This document shows, in pieces, positions 40,401-53,280 of a DNA stretch of 64,000 nt. Source of the DNA: Zonotrichia leucophrys gambelii (Eukaryota > Chordata > Aves > Passeriformes > Passerellidae); assembly GCF_028769735.1 (NCBI RefSeq), contig NC_088176.1, forward strand, positions 20,831,501 to 20,895,500, given 5' to 3'. Position numbers and translations under genes: made by a program. Under the pieces are notes generated by a model. It did not search any database, was not told the DNA's origin, and worked only from the letters and a program-made list of their open reading frames with translations. Each line of letters opens with the position of its first letter. The stretch's first letter is position 1.

Positions 40401-42398
40401 TGCTGCTGCTGTCAGTAGCAGTAAGTTTGGTAATTCCGTATTATGAGAGGTGATATCTTTGTTGCATGAGCTGTCTTGTATGGAGTCTTTCAGACTTCTG
40501 GTTTCTTCTCCATGGTAGTTTGAATGCACATGAAACCCCAGGAGGTTATCGAATATTGCCAGTATGCAGACATGAAATAATTGTGTCTTTCCTTTAAGGC
40601 AGTGCAGGGAGCGTCAAAGGCTTCTGAAGAATCTGAACATAAATGAAAATCAATATATTTGGACTGAATTTAGTGTAGAACTGGTACCAATGGAAAGATG
40701 AAACCTTTGCTAGAAGTTAGTGCTTCAAATGTCACACATTGTGAAAAATTATGTACAGCTTAAGGTCATCAGTCTAGGATAGAGCTTTTAAAATTTGTTT
40801 TTTATTGATTACAAGTCTGTGCTGTTACTGTGATGCATACAGAGCTTACATTTGAGACTTGCATTATTCTAACTAACAGTCATATGCCTGGAAAAGACCT
40901 AAGGCTTAAAGTAATGCTTTCTGGTCCAGAACATGGAAACTTAAGGTTCAGCTGAAAGTTTCAGTTCTAAGCTGTTGTTTTGCACACTATCACATACTGA
41001 AACTGGCTACAGAGCATGGTGCTAAATGCCAAAGCTCACTGCTCTACCTCTCCCATGATGGCTGTCCTCCACAGAAACAGAGGAGCTGTTAAAAATTACA
41101 ACTGGAAATAAATAATCAGATTTAGAGACAGAAGGAAGTCATTTATAGGTATGAACTCTAATGTGTGTATCCTAACAAGGGCTAAATCAGGCAAGTCAGT
41201 GTAAAGCAATATATTTTATGAGAGTTTTATGTCATTTTGGAACATTGCCTAGACTTTTTTCTGATGATCAGCCTCCAGAAATTTTCTTGCAAGGAAAATT
41301 TGTGACCTCAGATCTTCTGAACCACCTGTAAGCTTTCAGTGGTAACTGAAATCCAGGTAGCTATTCACTAGCTACTTATGATAACAACTATTTTTTATGT
41401 AATAATTTTTACAGAGTAAAATAACTACAGATGCAAGGAAAAAACAAGATAAACATAGTAAAGTGTCCAGACAAGACTGAAAGGCTGCTAAGCGGAAAAT
41501 AAAGACTTCTGGGGTTGGGTTGTTTGGGTTTCTTTTGTCTTTTGGTTTTTGTTGTTGAACCTTCAGAAATATTTAGCTCTGTGGTTGGGCTGGAAGGTAA
41601 AAGTATTTGTTCCTGGGGAAGTGGAGCATCGCTTGGCAGAATGCTGTCTGGCAGTTTCATTTCACCTACTTTCTCTTTGACCTTCTAGAGTCTCATTCCA
41701 TACCTGTCTCTCAGTATATTAAGTTGCATGTGTACCCATCAATTTCTCATGAAGGTGATTGTGAGGGGGGAAGTACTAGATGAGAAAAGTCAGCTTTGTC
41801 TGTAGAAAAAACCTCTCTTTAAAGTACTTCCAATAACAACTTAGAAATAAAAAGATGTACAATTGGGATTGATCCACAATACTGTAAAATTTCTCAAAAA
41901 TGTGCCTGGGCTCAGCTTTATCCTTATTGACGTTATCTGTGGTACTAGAGCAGAGTTATTTAATGGTAGTAGCAGCTTAACTTGCATTTACTCGTATGTT
42001 TAGGTTTTTTGGATAATGAAACAAAACAAATGGATGTTTTTGTTCAAATATGTTGCTTCACTTTCAAGACTGTTGATGTTTCTTTAATAGGAAATAAAAT
42101 ATCCTGCAAGCACAAGTAACAGCTTTTCAATGTGTACCAACTTGCTGTCTTCAGTGCAGTGTGTGTGTCTAGTTGTTGTAACAATTACATATCTCTGATA
42201 GATCTTCCATGGCATGTGGTGCATTACCTAGACACCATGCAGTTAAGGTGAGGAATCCTGCTAAGATCCTTTTCTTCTGTTGGTAAACTCAGGCTTTTAA
42301 TGCCTGGTCCAACTTGTTTGAGTGTTGGGCTTTTTATGGTATCATATTTTCTTTGCGTAAGTTGAAAACCCCATCTTCTAGATGACAAAATAATTTAG

Positions 42399-42524
42399 GG
42401 ATCTGTTAACTTCTAATTTTAAAACAGTGATATATTGATGATTACGTGAGTAAACTGGTTTGGATCTATTAACTTCTAATTTTAAAACAGTGATATATTG
42501 ATGATTATGTGAGTAAACTGGTTT
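42399..42524 (+). repeat. 63-bp tandem duplication (two copies)
   Basis: Copy 1 spans 42399-42461 and copy 2 spans 42462-42524. They abut without spacer and differ at two positions: CTGTTAAC versus CTATTAAC, and TTACGTG versus TTATGTG. The near-identity in neutral intron indicates a recent duplication. The unit contains the AT-rich text AAAACAGTGATATATTGATG. Confidence 0.95.
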
Positions 42525-42910
42525 TGAAGCAATGCTTTTGAATTACAGCAAGGCAGACTTAAATTTCCACTGAGACAAATAAAAAACAAATTGTTCTTTA
42601 GGACACAAAAAAAGTATTATATCAATAATTTAAGTGTTTGTTTTTATCAATAAAATGGAAAATGATTGGTTTACAAATCTGTTTTGTAAGAATCAAGTCT
42701 TCCCTTGTTCCTGTGAATTTCAGGAATTATCACCTCGTTCTTTTCAGAGGAATGTTTTTCTGAGATTGTACTTCAGGTAAAAATGAATAAACTGTAAAAA
42801 CCCCATGCCAAAATATGAACCACCTTGACAAGATATGGATTTAATTGCATTATACTTGAGTCTTTCATGAGGGAAGTAATCCTAGTCTGCAGATACTACA
42901 CTTCTGCTAG

Positions 42911-43396
42911 TTCTGGCCCCTCAGTTTGGGAAGGACGTTGAGATGCTTGAACACATCCAGAGGAGGGCAGTGAGGCTGGTGAGGGGCTTGGAACACGAAC
43001 CCTGTGTGTTTGTGGAAGGACAGAGGGAGCTGGGGATGTTTAGCCTGGAGAAAAGGAGGCTCAGAGATGACTTCATCACTCTCTACAACTCCCTGTAAGG
43101 TGGCTCTGGTCAGGTAGGGTTGGTCTCTCTCACCACACAGCAAGTGACAGAACCAGAGCACACAGTCTCAAGCTGTGCCAAGGGAAATATAGGTTGGATA
43201 TTAGGAAAAAGTTTTTCATGGAAAGAGTGATGAAGTTCTGGAATGGTCTGCCTGGGAAGATGGTGGAGTCACCATCCCTGGATGTGTTGAAACAAAGACT
43301 GCATGGGGCATTTGGTGCCATGGTATAGTTGAGGTGTGAGGGCATCGGTTGGACTTTGTGATCTTGAAGGTCTCTTCCAACCTTGTGATTCTGTAA
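42911..43396 (+). mobile_element. CR1 LINE 3' fragment, sense, comparatively well preserved
   Basis: It starts with the CR1 end of ORF2 and the region after it (CATCCAGAGGAGGGCAGTGA, GGGGATGTTTAGCCTGGAGA, AGGAGGCTCAGAGATGAC). It continues through GGTTGGATATTAGGAAAAAG and CACCATCCCTGGATGTGTT, and ends TTGAAGGTCTCTTCCAACC..GTGATTCTGTA. The order and orientation are canonical, so it is a 5'-truncated, 3'-complete insertion on the plus strand. Chance frames on the minus strand at 42907-43345 are antisense reads of this element and not genes. Confidence 0.93.
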
Positions 43397-46300
43397 TATA
43401 ACTTTTATAATAAATGTCAGGGTAAGGTTTTCAGTTCTGGAGCTTTGGGGTTTTTTTCCTTAAAGAGCTGAACCAGCATGGTAATAAAACTGAAATGAAG
43501 GAAAGATGAGTATTTAAATATCTCATTTGGAAAATGAACTGGAACATAAAATTTAAAATATCATCTAGCAAAAAACAACAATTAATTCTGCAGTTAGTTT
43601 TACTTCAAAAGTCTTTTTTTAACATTTTAGGTAGGTTTTTCTGTATTTCTGTCTTGTTAATTTGGGCATTGCAAGAATGTAATTTCAAAGTTGGGAATTT
43701 AGAAATTGACACAGGGTTCAGTTCTACGGAGCACTGTAATCCCATTGCCCCTCCCTCTGCATTTCTCAGGGTTTCCTAGCAGTGTAAAACATAGTATTTC
43801 CCAAATATATATAAGAATCATGAATGTATTCACACTTGAAAATACCTGGTGCTGGGATTTACTAGAGGAAGACTGGTATCTCTATGAGTTTAGGAAACAA
43901 AATATAGAGAAACTTTTTCTTTTCCTCTGTTAGAAAATGAAGTTTCACAGGTGTTTTGTGATGCTTCACACTCTCAGCTATGTTTGTCAATGAATACTTT
44001 TTCCTTCCTATGAAATGCCAAAAGATTCCTAAGTGCCAGCTTTTTAAGGGCCTGTACCAATTGAGCCAAATTGGAAACAACATCAGTTAGCACTGTATTT
44101 AATATGAATCAGGCAGAGAGGCTGGAAGCAAGGGGTTAGAAAAATTTCACTTTATTTAGGTTAGTATTATTGTCTGAGAGGTAGAAAATTAAACACTTTG
44201 CAATGTTTTCTTCTTTTTAGTACTTCTTAAAGCATCTACAGAAATGAATAAAGGTCTAAAGTCTCCTGTTATCTTTAAATGTTGAAGTTACGTTGAGATT
44301 AATTCAGATTAATTATACTTTATTCAGATAAGTTCGAATTCTGTGAGCTGCATTACAGGAGACTTGCTAGAATTAGTACAAGTTGTGTTACAATTGTTTT
44401 GCATTCTTTATTTCAAAAGAAATTGCAGAAGCATCTGAATATTTGCTGTTAACTGCTTTTGAAGCAATATGCACTGTTCAGAATATTTAAATAACTAATG
44501 AATCCATTTATAATAAATCTTTCATACTTTGAAAGAGTATTCAAGATGAAGCCTGATAAAAGGGAAAGGCTTTTGTGTTGTAATCTCATATTTCATCATG
44601 CTTTTTGGAAGTTGCATGCTACAAAAAGGATGTTTTAAATTAAAAGTAGTGTTTGTGGTTGCTTGAAAGTTCTTAGAAAAAAAACACTTGGATGTTAACA
44701 AAAATGGGATCCCGTTGGCATTTTCCATTCCATGCATGCTAAGTCAAAAGTGTAGTATCTTAATATGCTACAGGGAATTATTAAAATTACAGAGTTATTT
44801 CCTAGCCAAAACTTGAAATTATCTGCTAACTTTCTTGCTGTAATTTAGTGCTTAAAAATATGTACAATTTAACAGAAGTTAAAATTGTAGATGGTTTCCA
44901 ACCTTAAAAATAATTCCCATTTGGTTGCAAATTTCATTGCAATTAGAAAAGGCCATAACAGTTTTTAGTTTTATTTAAGACATAGAAGAATAGATTTAAT
45001 TTCCAAAAGTGCTGTGTATCAGCAACTCTGAAGTATTTTAAATTCTAGCCAGAAGCATAACATAATTGATATTTATATTATTTGGTATGGCAGCATTCTC
45101 AGGGCTGTCATTTGCTTGTAATTTTCTCCTTGCTTGTAAAATTGTCTTATTTATTATTTGCACTTTATTCCTAATCAGTTTTGCTAATGTAATAAAAACA
45201 TTGAAATGTTATTATATGATTAGCAATTTTCCACTATATTAATCCAGCATTACATTATACTGTGTGGTGACAATAATGATTTCTAATGTGGTAATGAGAG
45301 AGAGTTATTAACATGTCCCAGTATTTAATAGTTTCTTAATTGCAAGATGGAAAAATATTTTAAGTTACCATAATCAGCTGTATTAGTGGTGAGAACTGTG
45401 AAATGGTGGGATCTGGACCATAAAAATTAAAAGATATATGTTGAGTGGAACGCTTTCTCCATCACTATAAAGCTATTTTGGTTTTATGCTTGTTTTCAGA
45501 AGTCATAGTTATTCATAGGATTTTTTCCCCATATATTAAATTCAATATTAATATTGACAAATAGAGGAAGACTTGCAGGTTTAAGTCATGTTTACCAGTG
45601 TGCATTAAATGGGTGTGTAACACCCTTTTTTTAATGAGGAAGGTGAAAAGTCTGTAGTATCCAGCTGGGAAAATGATTTAAAGTGATTAAGCCTCTCCTA
45701 GCTGAGACACAGCGCACTAAAATAGCCCCAGTACAAACGAAGAGCTGCACATTGGCAGGAACAGAGATTCAGAAACAGCACTAAACCAGTACATAAATGT
45801 TATAAGTTATTTCTCTAACTCACTACATTGAGGGAACTCTTATATTCAGTAAACAATTTAGGAATTGTTGGAGGTACTTCAAAATTCAGAAGTTCAAATG
45901 GAGCTTCTGATTGTGTGTATGTGCAGGTTTGCCTGTGTTTGTGTCTGGGTGTTTGTACAGAAGTGTTGCAAATAGCATATTTTAAAGTCTTTTTTAATTA
46001 GCCCATGCAAGCTATTGAGACTTTACTCTGTTTTTATTAAAAACATTTTAAAAAATCAAGAAAATACATTTCCCACTTAATTGTAAGAGTTTTATAGATA
46101 ACTTGGAAAACTGTTGGGAAAGAGTAAAAAAAGAGAAAAGTAGTTATAATTGGTGGGGGAAACAAGTGTATTTTCAAACCTAAAGGTATTATAAACCTGT
46201 ATAAAGTAATGGTACAGTGTGTACTGGCAAGTATGCTTACATAAAATCTTACCACAACAGCATCATGTTAAACTTCAGATGGAAAACTCACTGTAGAAGT

Positions 46301-49300
46301 GGAAAATATGTAGTCCTGTGGAGTACTATCATCAGTAATACAGCTACTGCAGGGAAATTCAGCACTTGGCCAGTGCTGGGTGTTACATTACTTCTAGAAA
46401 TTAAATTTCCTGAGAAGTTCCTCCAATACAGTGCATGTGGCATAAGAACAGGAGCAAAGTCACCTTATAAAAAGTAAAAATACTATACTACAGCATTCTT
46501 AGGTGTAAATTGTCCACCAGGAAATGTGGGCTGTTTACCTCATACCCTTTTCAAATCAACAATTTCGTTTATGAGGTAGTGTTAATGACATATTAAAAAA
46601 TTACTTCTAATGGTTCCACTGGAGTGACTTGCATTTTATTACCCAATAAAAGCAGTGAGGCTTCTATCGGGATTCTTATGACTGAGGATTGTGCATAATA
46701 CAGCTGTCACTTGAAGCCAGTATTTATGGACATGAGTGCAGTCCTGTAATAACTAAAGGATAAGCTTTCACTAATTTTGCATCTGCTACAATTAAGAGAT
46801 AGATTTAGATTCACTTTATGTGGCATGCTGTAAAACAGATTCTATGAATGAAGCTGAAATGTTTAGCCTGCTTTTATTACATGTTTAAATAGCATAAGGA
46901 ATTGACATTTCAATACCCATCCCTCTAAATGTGTATATTATTCTCAGTGGTTAATTTAAATGCACTTCTTTGTCTCAGTGATTTGCTTCTAGCAGAAGTA
47001 TTGTGTTGTCTTCAATTTTTCTGTGTAAAACTCATTGAAAACTTGCTCCTATTTCAAATTTCCTTTTCAAAAAGAAGCAAATATAAACAAAAACATTGCA
47101 AATGCCAGCATTGCTTTCATCACTCTGATTTTCAATCCACAAATTTCTACCAGCTTGTCACTGCATTTTACTGAAAGAAGAAATTGGTCATAGCTGCTTT
47201 AAATCTTTTTTCAAGTGGTACACTGCAGTTCTACATTGAAGGAAACATTTCAGGTTATGGTTGGAATTCTGTGGTGAGATCAGACAATCTGGAATCACTG
47301 AGCAAATGCAGTTTTCCTCTCTCAAGTATATGAATAATAATGGTATACTGGCATCTCTAAGCCCCTTCTTCTTAAACATCTACTTTCTATTATGTATAAT
47401 ATGGGTTACTGAACATTCTGTTAAAATAGCACTCCAGATTTCCTCAAGTTTTATATTATTTCAGGACCTATGTTAGATGAGAAGGCTTAAAGCAACAGCA
47501 CAAGTGAGATTTGATGTTTAGGTGCTGCACTGACTGTTCTGGTGTTACAGCAGTTGGGAGCATTGCTGGTGCTGCTTGCAGTGTCATGTTTCAGTAATGC
47601 ATTCTTGCTGCTGCTGCTTTACAGCTTTCTTTTGCCCATCTGTATAGTTAAATGTGACTCTCATGGTGTTTAATTCCTACTTACTAAACCAGAGGTCCTA
47701 ACAGATGAGCCATCACTATCAGAATAAATGCTTATGAAGGTGCCCTGCAAAAGCATTAGCTGCTTAATCGTATGGGGGTTTGTTCCTTGCCACCCCTTTC
47801 AGATATTCCTTTGTTGTGCCAGATTAAATATGGGATGCTGTTTGTAGCTTAATTTATCTTTATGATAAGTATTGATGAATTTTTGTTTATTTCATACGTA
47901 TCTATTTTCCATTTCCAGATGAAAAAAGTTGCAATACTTTTTTTGTTTTGGATATTAGGGAGAAAAGTTAGTGTGTGAAAATCTACACACAATTAAAGAA
48001 AGATATATTAACAAAGTTTTATAATGTTATACGTAACTTTCACCTTATTTTTTGCCTTCTGTGTCATAAGTGACAACTCTGCAGATTTTTGGATGATCCT
48101 ACAGCAGTGTTCTTTTTCCTTTTTGGTGGTTGGATTGTTCTTCTGCACTGTGATATTGTTACATGTGGGTGGACACCTTTTCTCAGATATCATGGATAAG
48201 AAATTAGGATGTTTAAAAATAGGTGGTTTTCCCCTTGTGTCAAGGAATGATATTTGAAACTCAGCATCTTAATGAATGGTTAAGAATACTTTCTTATTTG
48301 TCTGAAAAATTTTCAGATACTCCTGTATCTCCTTTTGTCTCTGTAGGTGCCTAAACATTATCTTGTAAAAACTGATTTTACTGGAAAAGGAGTATTTTCT
48401 CTTGCTGTATCAGTATTTCTCTCCTTGCCTACTAATTTCAAGTTTTCTGCCTGTTTGTCCAAAAACCCTAACAAAGCAGTGAACCCCAAACAATCACCAA
48501 AACAGCTTTTATTCAAGTATTTCTTAAACAACTTGGTTGCAGTGCTCAGGCCTGCTGTGCTGGTTTGATGGTTTTACATTCCCCTGTGCTTTACCTTTCT
48601 CCTCTCCTGTCTTGGGCTATTTGGGCCTTTCTCTTTAGTGATGATCATGTGTATTAACAGGAAGGCCATCTGCTCCCTCAGAGTTTTCTTCCCAGTCTAG
48701 TATCTAACTCTTGAAGAGAACTTTGAATTTACCCCTTTTTATGTAATTTATTAGAAAGTCTCTGATCCTCTTTTCAGTTTTTTGCATGCCGGTGCATTCG
48801 GAATGCGTTCTGGAACAGGGAGTAGCTTTTTACCGAAACTCTAAAAAGTGTCTGCTTGATTTTTCTCAACTGCAGTATTTGCATTAAAATGTTCTTAGCT
48901 TTTCTTTTAGGGTGCTTCTGACCTCACCTGGCAGTTGATTTTTATTTTTTTTTAAACTTTACATTGTTGCCAATGACTGAGGACTATTCCCAGCTGTCCT
49001 ATTTACTTCTTAAGGTTCACATATAGTTTCATTGTGTGAATTAATGTGTGAACTGCCTCAGAACTCTCAAAAGAACTCTTCTAAAATTGTCGTTTGACAG
49101 AGACCATTTCCTACTTCACGTCATTTATTTCTGATTGTTCTCTTCTGGGTTTTGTGCATTGCATCTGTGATGTACTCTACACAGCTGGTGGTCATTTGTC
49201 TTCTCATCTATATTGATCTCCTTGGCTGTGTCAAACAGCTTTCAGTCTGTTCCACCACAACCAGGAGGTGAACAAAATGCATGCTGTAACTACATTCATT

Positions 49301-52300
49301 TGTTCTGGGATGAAAAATAATGCCTTACTTTAGACAGTGAACTGCATCGATTACAGAATTCTTATATTTTCTGTTAGTGTTCTGTATTAATAAAAGAAAT
49401 ATCAAACCTGATCATTCTAATAGTCAGTTGTTACCCTTTAAATTAAAGGTGTGTAGTCTTTCCTTTGGATAAATCCATACAGCCATCAGAACAATAGCAG
49501 TGTGCAAATTATGGCTTTTGCAGGAAATCAAGCAGGGAGTATGCAAGGCTCTGTTGTTTCTTTTTATATCCATCTTTGCAATAACAATGTCTCTGCTCAT
49601 TCTCACAATCCTTAATTGTCAGAGTATCCCATTTGAGTTCAATTATATGCTCTTAAGGGGTAGGAACCCTGTTAATGTTTATCTGTAAAGCCCTGTGCTC
49701 ATTTATAGCACTCTGTATGTAGTGATCAATTTTCTTTTATACTATGCATTCTGGTTTGTACTAAATCCATTTTAGCAGGCAGTAATTTTTCAACACCAGT
49801 CCTTCTCAGTGTGTGTTATTGGTAGTTCAGTGAAAAACTACAACAGTGGCATGCAGTTGTTACTTTCTTTTTATCAATTTTGGTTTTTAACTAACACTTT
49901 CAAAAGTGGTAAAATTACATATTATTTAAGAACGTTGCATACAGGTTAGGGTAAATCTTATTTCTTCTATTTTTCCAAGACCCGTGTTTTTCATGTGCCA
50001 ATTAAGAAAAAAAACCCTGTAGGGATATTTGTTTATGCATGCAGGAAAGCTGTCTTATTTTCTTCTAAAACAGCCTTATTCCACATCAAAGTGATTAAGT
50101 ATATTATATTTAATGTCTTCATTTTGTTTTTAGAGTACTTTTGCCTTGAACATTAGAAATGCAGGTGATGACTGATAAAAAGTGTCTTATTCATATAGTT
50201 ACAGTAGAGAAGGAAGTGAAGTGAACATAAGATCATGTGTCTCTCTTAACTTTGTACTGAATATTGTAACATGAAGAATCGGAAGCCCACAGTGCTACTA
50301 AAAGAGGAACTGTGGTTTTACCACTGTGCAATTTGCTCAGAACAGGCAATAGCTCTGAGGATTATTAAAACAGAGATGGTTTTTACAGTATTAATTCTGC
50401 TTATGGTTACCTGATGTCACAGAAAATTATTCAAATACAGTTTTTTTGGACTTGCTGGTTTCAGTTCTTGAACTGAATTCAAAAGGAATTTAAAAGGAAT
50501 TTAGATTCACCATAGATCAAAGCCAAATTGACTTGGTCACTTTTTGAGTGGTTTTCACCTCTATAAAGAATACTGACCACTTGTTTTGGAGTTTTTAATA
50601 GTTTTTGATTATAATTTTAAAGAATAATACTAGGTGGCATACCCCAGAAATCCTCATACTGCACAGGTTTCCTAGATTGTACTTAAGATATGTGTACGGC
50701 AAAGGCCTGAGGGGTCCAGAAGATGCACATTGCCAGGGAGCTGACCAACAGGCAGGGCCCGATGGCTGCCACTTGCTGGCTTCCCTTGGCTTTTTCTCTT
50801 GGTCTTTGCAGACTGCCTGAAGTACCATTCTTACATATCTGGGGCTTTCTGTTTGGTGGGTCTTTTAGCCTCCACACAAGTGTACAAGGGCATTTCTGCC
50901 ATTTAGCTCATTTTCCATCTTCAGTTTTGACTACTGTCTTCTGAACCATTTAGGTGTCGGTAGAATTGAGTAAATGTCTGAAGTTGTGTTTGGAATTAGA
51001 GATGTATTTTGAGTATGAAATGATTCTTGCATGCCCTTATGCCCCCGCTCTCTAATAGTAAAGCTGGAAGAACCATAACTATTTAAATTAGAATTGAATT
51101 TTGTGATGCCAGTTCTTTAAATCCTCTGTCCTGCTGGCAAATGGGAGACTGATGCAGCCAGTCTTAGCTGTGTCAGAGAACATCATTGGGTACACTGTAC
51201 ATGAGAATGGGAGCTCCCCATGAAAGATTTCATGTTCTCGTTTGGTTAAATGGTCACACAGAAACACTCTGTTTCTGAGAGTGAGCCACTGAGCAAGCAC
51301 CTTGCTGTCAGTGTTGACATTCAGTATTGTATCTCCAATCAATGCCAGTAAATGGAGGAGTTATCTAATACTGCTGCACATGGCAGCCACTGTATTCAAT
51401 ACTGAACTTCAGTTATTGAGGCATGTACACTTGAAAATTTTTATGAGTGTGGATTCACACTGAAGAAATCCTGACATAAGCTATTTCTATTAAAATGAAA
51501 CATTTTTAAAAGTTAAGTTGCTTCCTTCTTTTAGGATTGAAAATGTGGCTACAAAGATTTGTTACAGAGATGAAAGATTGCTAGACAGAGTAACTGACAG
51601 TTTCTACATATTTGTGGTCAAAAAAAAAATATGTCTGGTGTTATCAGTTCAAATGAAATATAGTTGTCCCATAGCTTCTTAACAGTTAAATATAACTCTT
51701 TTTCCCCAAGGTATTTTTTTTTCCCCTTGCCTTGCAGGGTGTTTTTGCTTGTAGCTATTATATATTTGTTTTTCTGACATATTTCCATGCAGGATATTAC
51801 CAAATGAAGTATTTGGTAGAATTACTCCTCTGATTTAGCAAAAATGAATAACACTTCATCTGTAACTGGAGTATCCATGTATTCTCCCTGGAAAAATATA
51901 TTACGGTAGATACTTGAGCATTTTTTGAAGTGTTTTATCACAGTTTTAAATTCAGAAACAATATGTCATTGTACCAACAGCCATTTCAGAAATTGCTTGG
52001 TTGCTTGTATGTTATGGAAGTGTGATGAGAAGGGAAGGAGAATATTTTTGTGTTATTTTCATTTTGTAAGATCAGGGGCCAGTAAAAGCTTACTAAAAGG
52101 GTATTGTGATAAAGTAGTACCTTCAGATTTTTACTTAACTTTACAGTAGTCCATTTACACTGTTGGAAGTAGGCAGACTTTTAAAAGCCAATAAAGAGCA
52201 TATGCTGAATGCCAGCATAGGTCAAACGTGGAAGAAAATTCTGCCATTTCAAAGTAATTACAATTCAATTTTGTGTATTGTGTGGACAGCTGCCGTTTGC

Positions 52301-53099
52301 AAGAGTGGAAGTTTAGTGATAACAGTTAAAAACTGCCAATGAAAAGGCAGGATAACTCCACAAACTGCTGTATTGGAATGCACTTCAGTAGAAAACAGTT
52401 TTAAGATGACGTCTCCAGATATTTGTTTTCTTATGTATGCAAAACATTTGATTATAACTAGTAGTTATTATTCCATGGCATAAATTGTTTGATACTTCCT
52501 TATTACAGTCATACACTAAATGGATAACTTGCTAATCTGTTAAAAAAACCCAAAAAAACTAAACCCAAAAACCCCTCAACTTTTCTATATTTTGAATGTT
52601 TATTCAGAAGTATGTTTAATTGCTTGCTGCCATGAAATCAATTGCTCAGAAGTTATGATATGCCATAGTTGGTGGGGCTCTGAAGATGCTTTGGAGTGAA
52701 ATAGTTTCAAGAAAAGATGGGCTTCTTCCATATAGTGATCTTGAGACCCAGAAGTCAAGGAGAGGTGACTTAACCTGTTCTAAGTATTTCTGCTTTTGCA
52801 CTTGGAAACAGGTGTACATTTGAAAATCAGCAACTCTTAGCTGGTGCTTATTTGTTCAGGGTTCTATCTTTAATTGCAGAAATCATTCTCAATGTAGGCA
52901 TTTAAAAAATCTAGTAGAAATTTTGGACTTTGGTGTTTGGGGAAAGTTGATAATTGGAGCGGTGTGAGTTGCGAGCTGGAAATTGGTTGGTTTTGGTTTC
53001 TTCCATTATCATTTTTTTCTCAGGGTGTGTTAATTGATGAGTTTCTAAGGTAAAAATTTACAACCTATGTATCTTCAGCCCAGAACATCAGATAGTTTT
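43397..53099 (+). other. ADK: ADK downstream intron, segment between CR1 fragments
   Basis: This is AT-rich intronic sequence without a supported gene. GT-rich text occurs at 45914-45960, short CTG runs at 47606-47617, a GC-richer patch at about 50690-50880, and an A/C-rich run at 52541-52577. The open frames of 60-86 codons have skewed, hydrophobic or low-complexity translations typical of chance frames in AT-rich DNA. Confidence 0.65.
52541..52577 (+). repeat. A/C low-complexity tract (AAACCC-like)
   Basis: AAAAAAACCCAAAAAAAC then TAAACCCAAAAACCCCTC. The minus strand has three G-runs, one short of a classical intramolecular G-quadruplex. Confidence 0.8.
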
Positions 53100-53280
53100 C
53101 AGTTCACTTCATGGTCCATTTACAGAGGCTGTACTTCATCATTTGAGAATGTTATGAGAGAAGCTGTCAACAACCTTGCTGAAGTCAAGATAAACAACAC
53201 CCTTTGCATTCCCTTCATTCACTGACCTAGTAATCTCACTGTAGAAAGGTGTATCATCTAAAGTAAAAATCCTTGTTGTC
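53100..53280 (-). mobile_element. Decayed CR1/L2-type LINE fragment with reverse-transcriptase motif A
   Basis: Read on the minus strand, 53249-53145 is an open stretch of 35 codons. It contains VYLDFSKVVD followed by SFSHNIL. This is the block around catalytic motif A of non-LTR retrotransposon reverse transcriptases (typically YLDFSKAFD..SHxIL), with the first catalytic Asp retained. Upstream on the same strand, the preceding residues end in FYSEITRSVNEGNAKG, which resembles the FYDxxTxxVDxGxAxD lead-in of CR1-like elements. Stops flank it on both sides. It is an ORF2 remnant well away from any 3' tail and therefore an insertion separate from the CR1 at 54.9 kb. Exact limits are unclear. 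Confidence 0.75.

Larger units (their letters stand above)
29291..42398 (+). other. ADK: ADK downstream intron, middle segment
   Basis: This is mostly unique AT-rich sequence. Visible exceptions are a short direct repeat (32312-32348), a motif cluster (34101-34239), a slightly GC-richer patch at 36890-37300 and a GATAT run (37431-37452). The pyrimidine-tract-AG at 39010-39022 has no matching donor and no recognisable peptide after it. No ADK exon encoding the WMIQ...TGTCAACITGDN segment that follows in the protein was found here, so that exon probably lies beyond the window. Confidence 0.65.

Noticed and set aside
42907..43345. Minus-strand frames of 71-84 codons.
   Set aside because: They are antisense reads through the sense CR1 at 42911-43396.
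44325..44345. GTTCGAATTC, resembling a tRNA T-arm or B box.
   Set aside because: No matching A box, acceptor stem or cloverleaf could be built around it.
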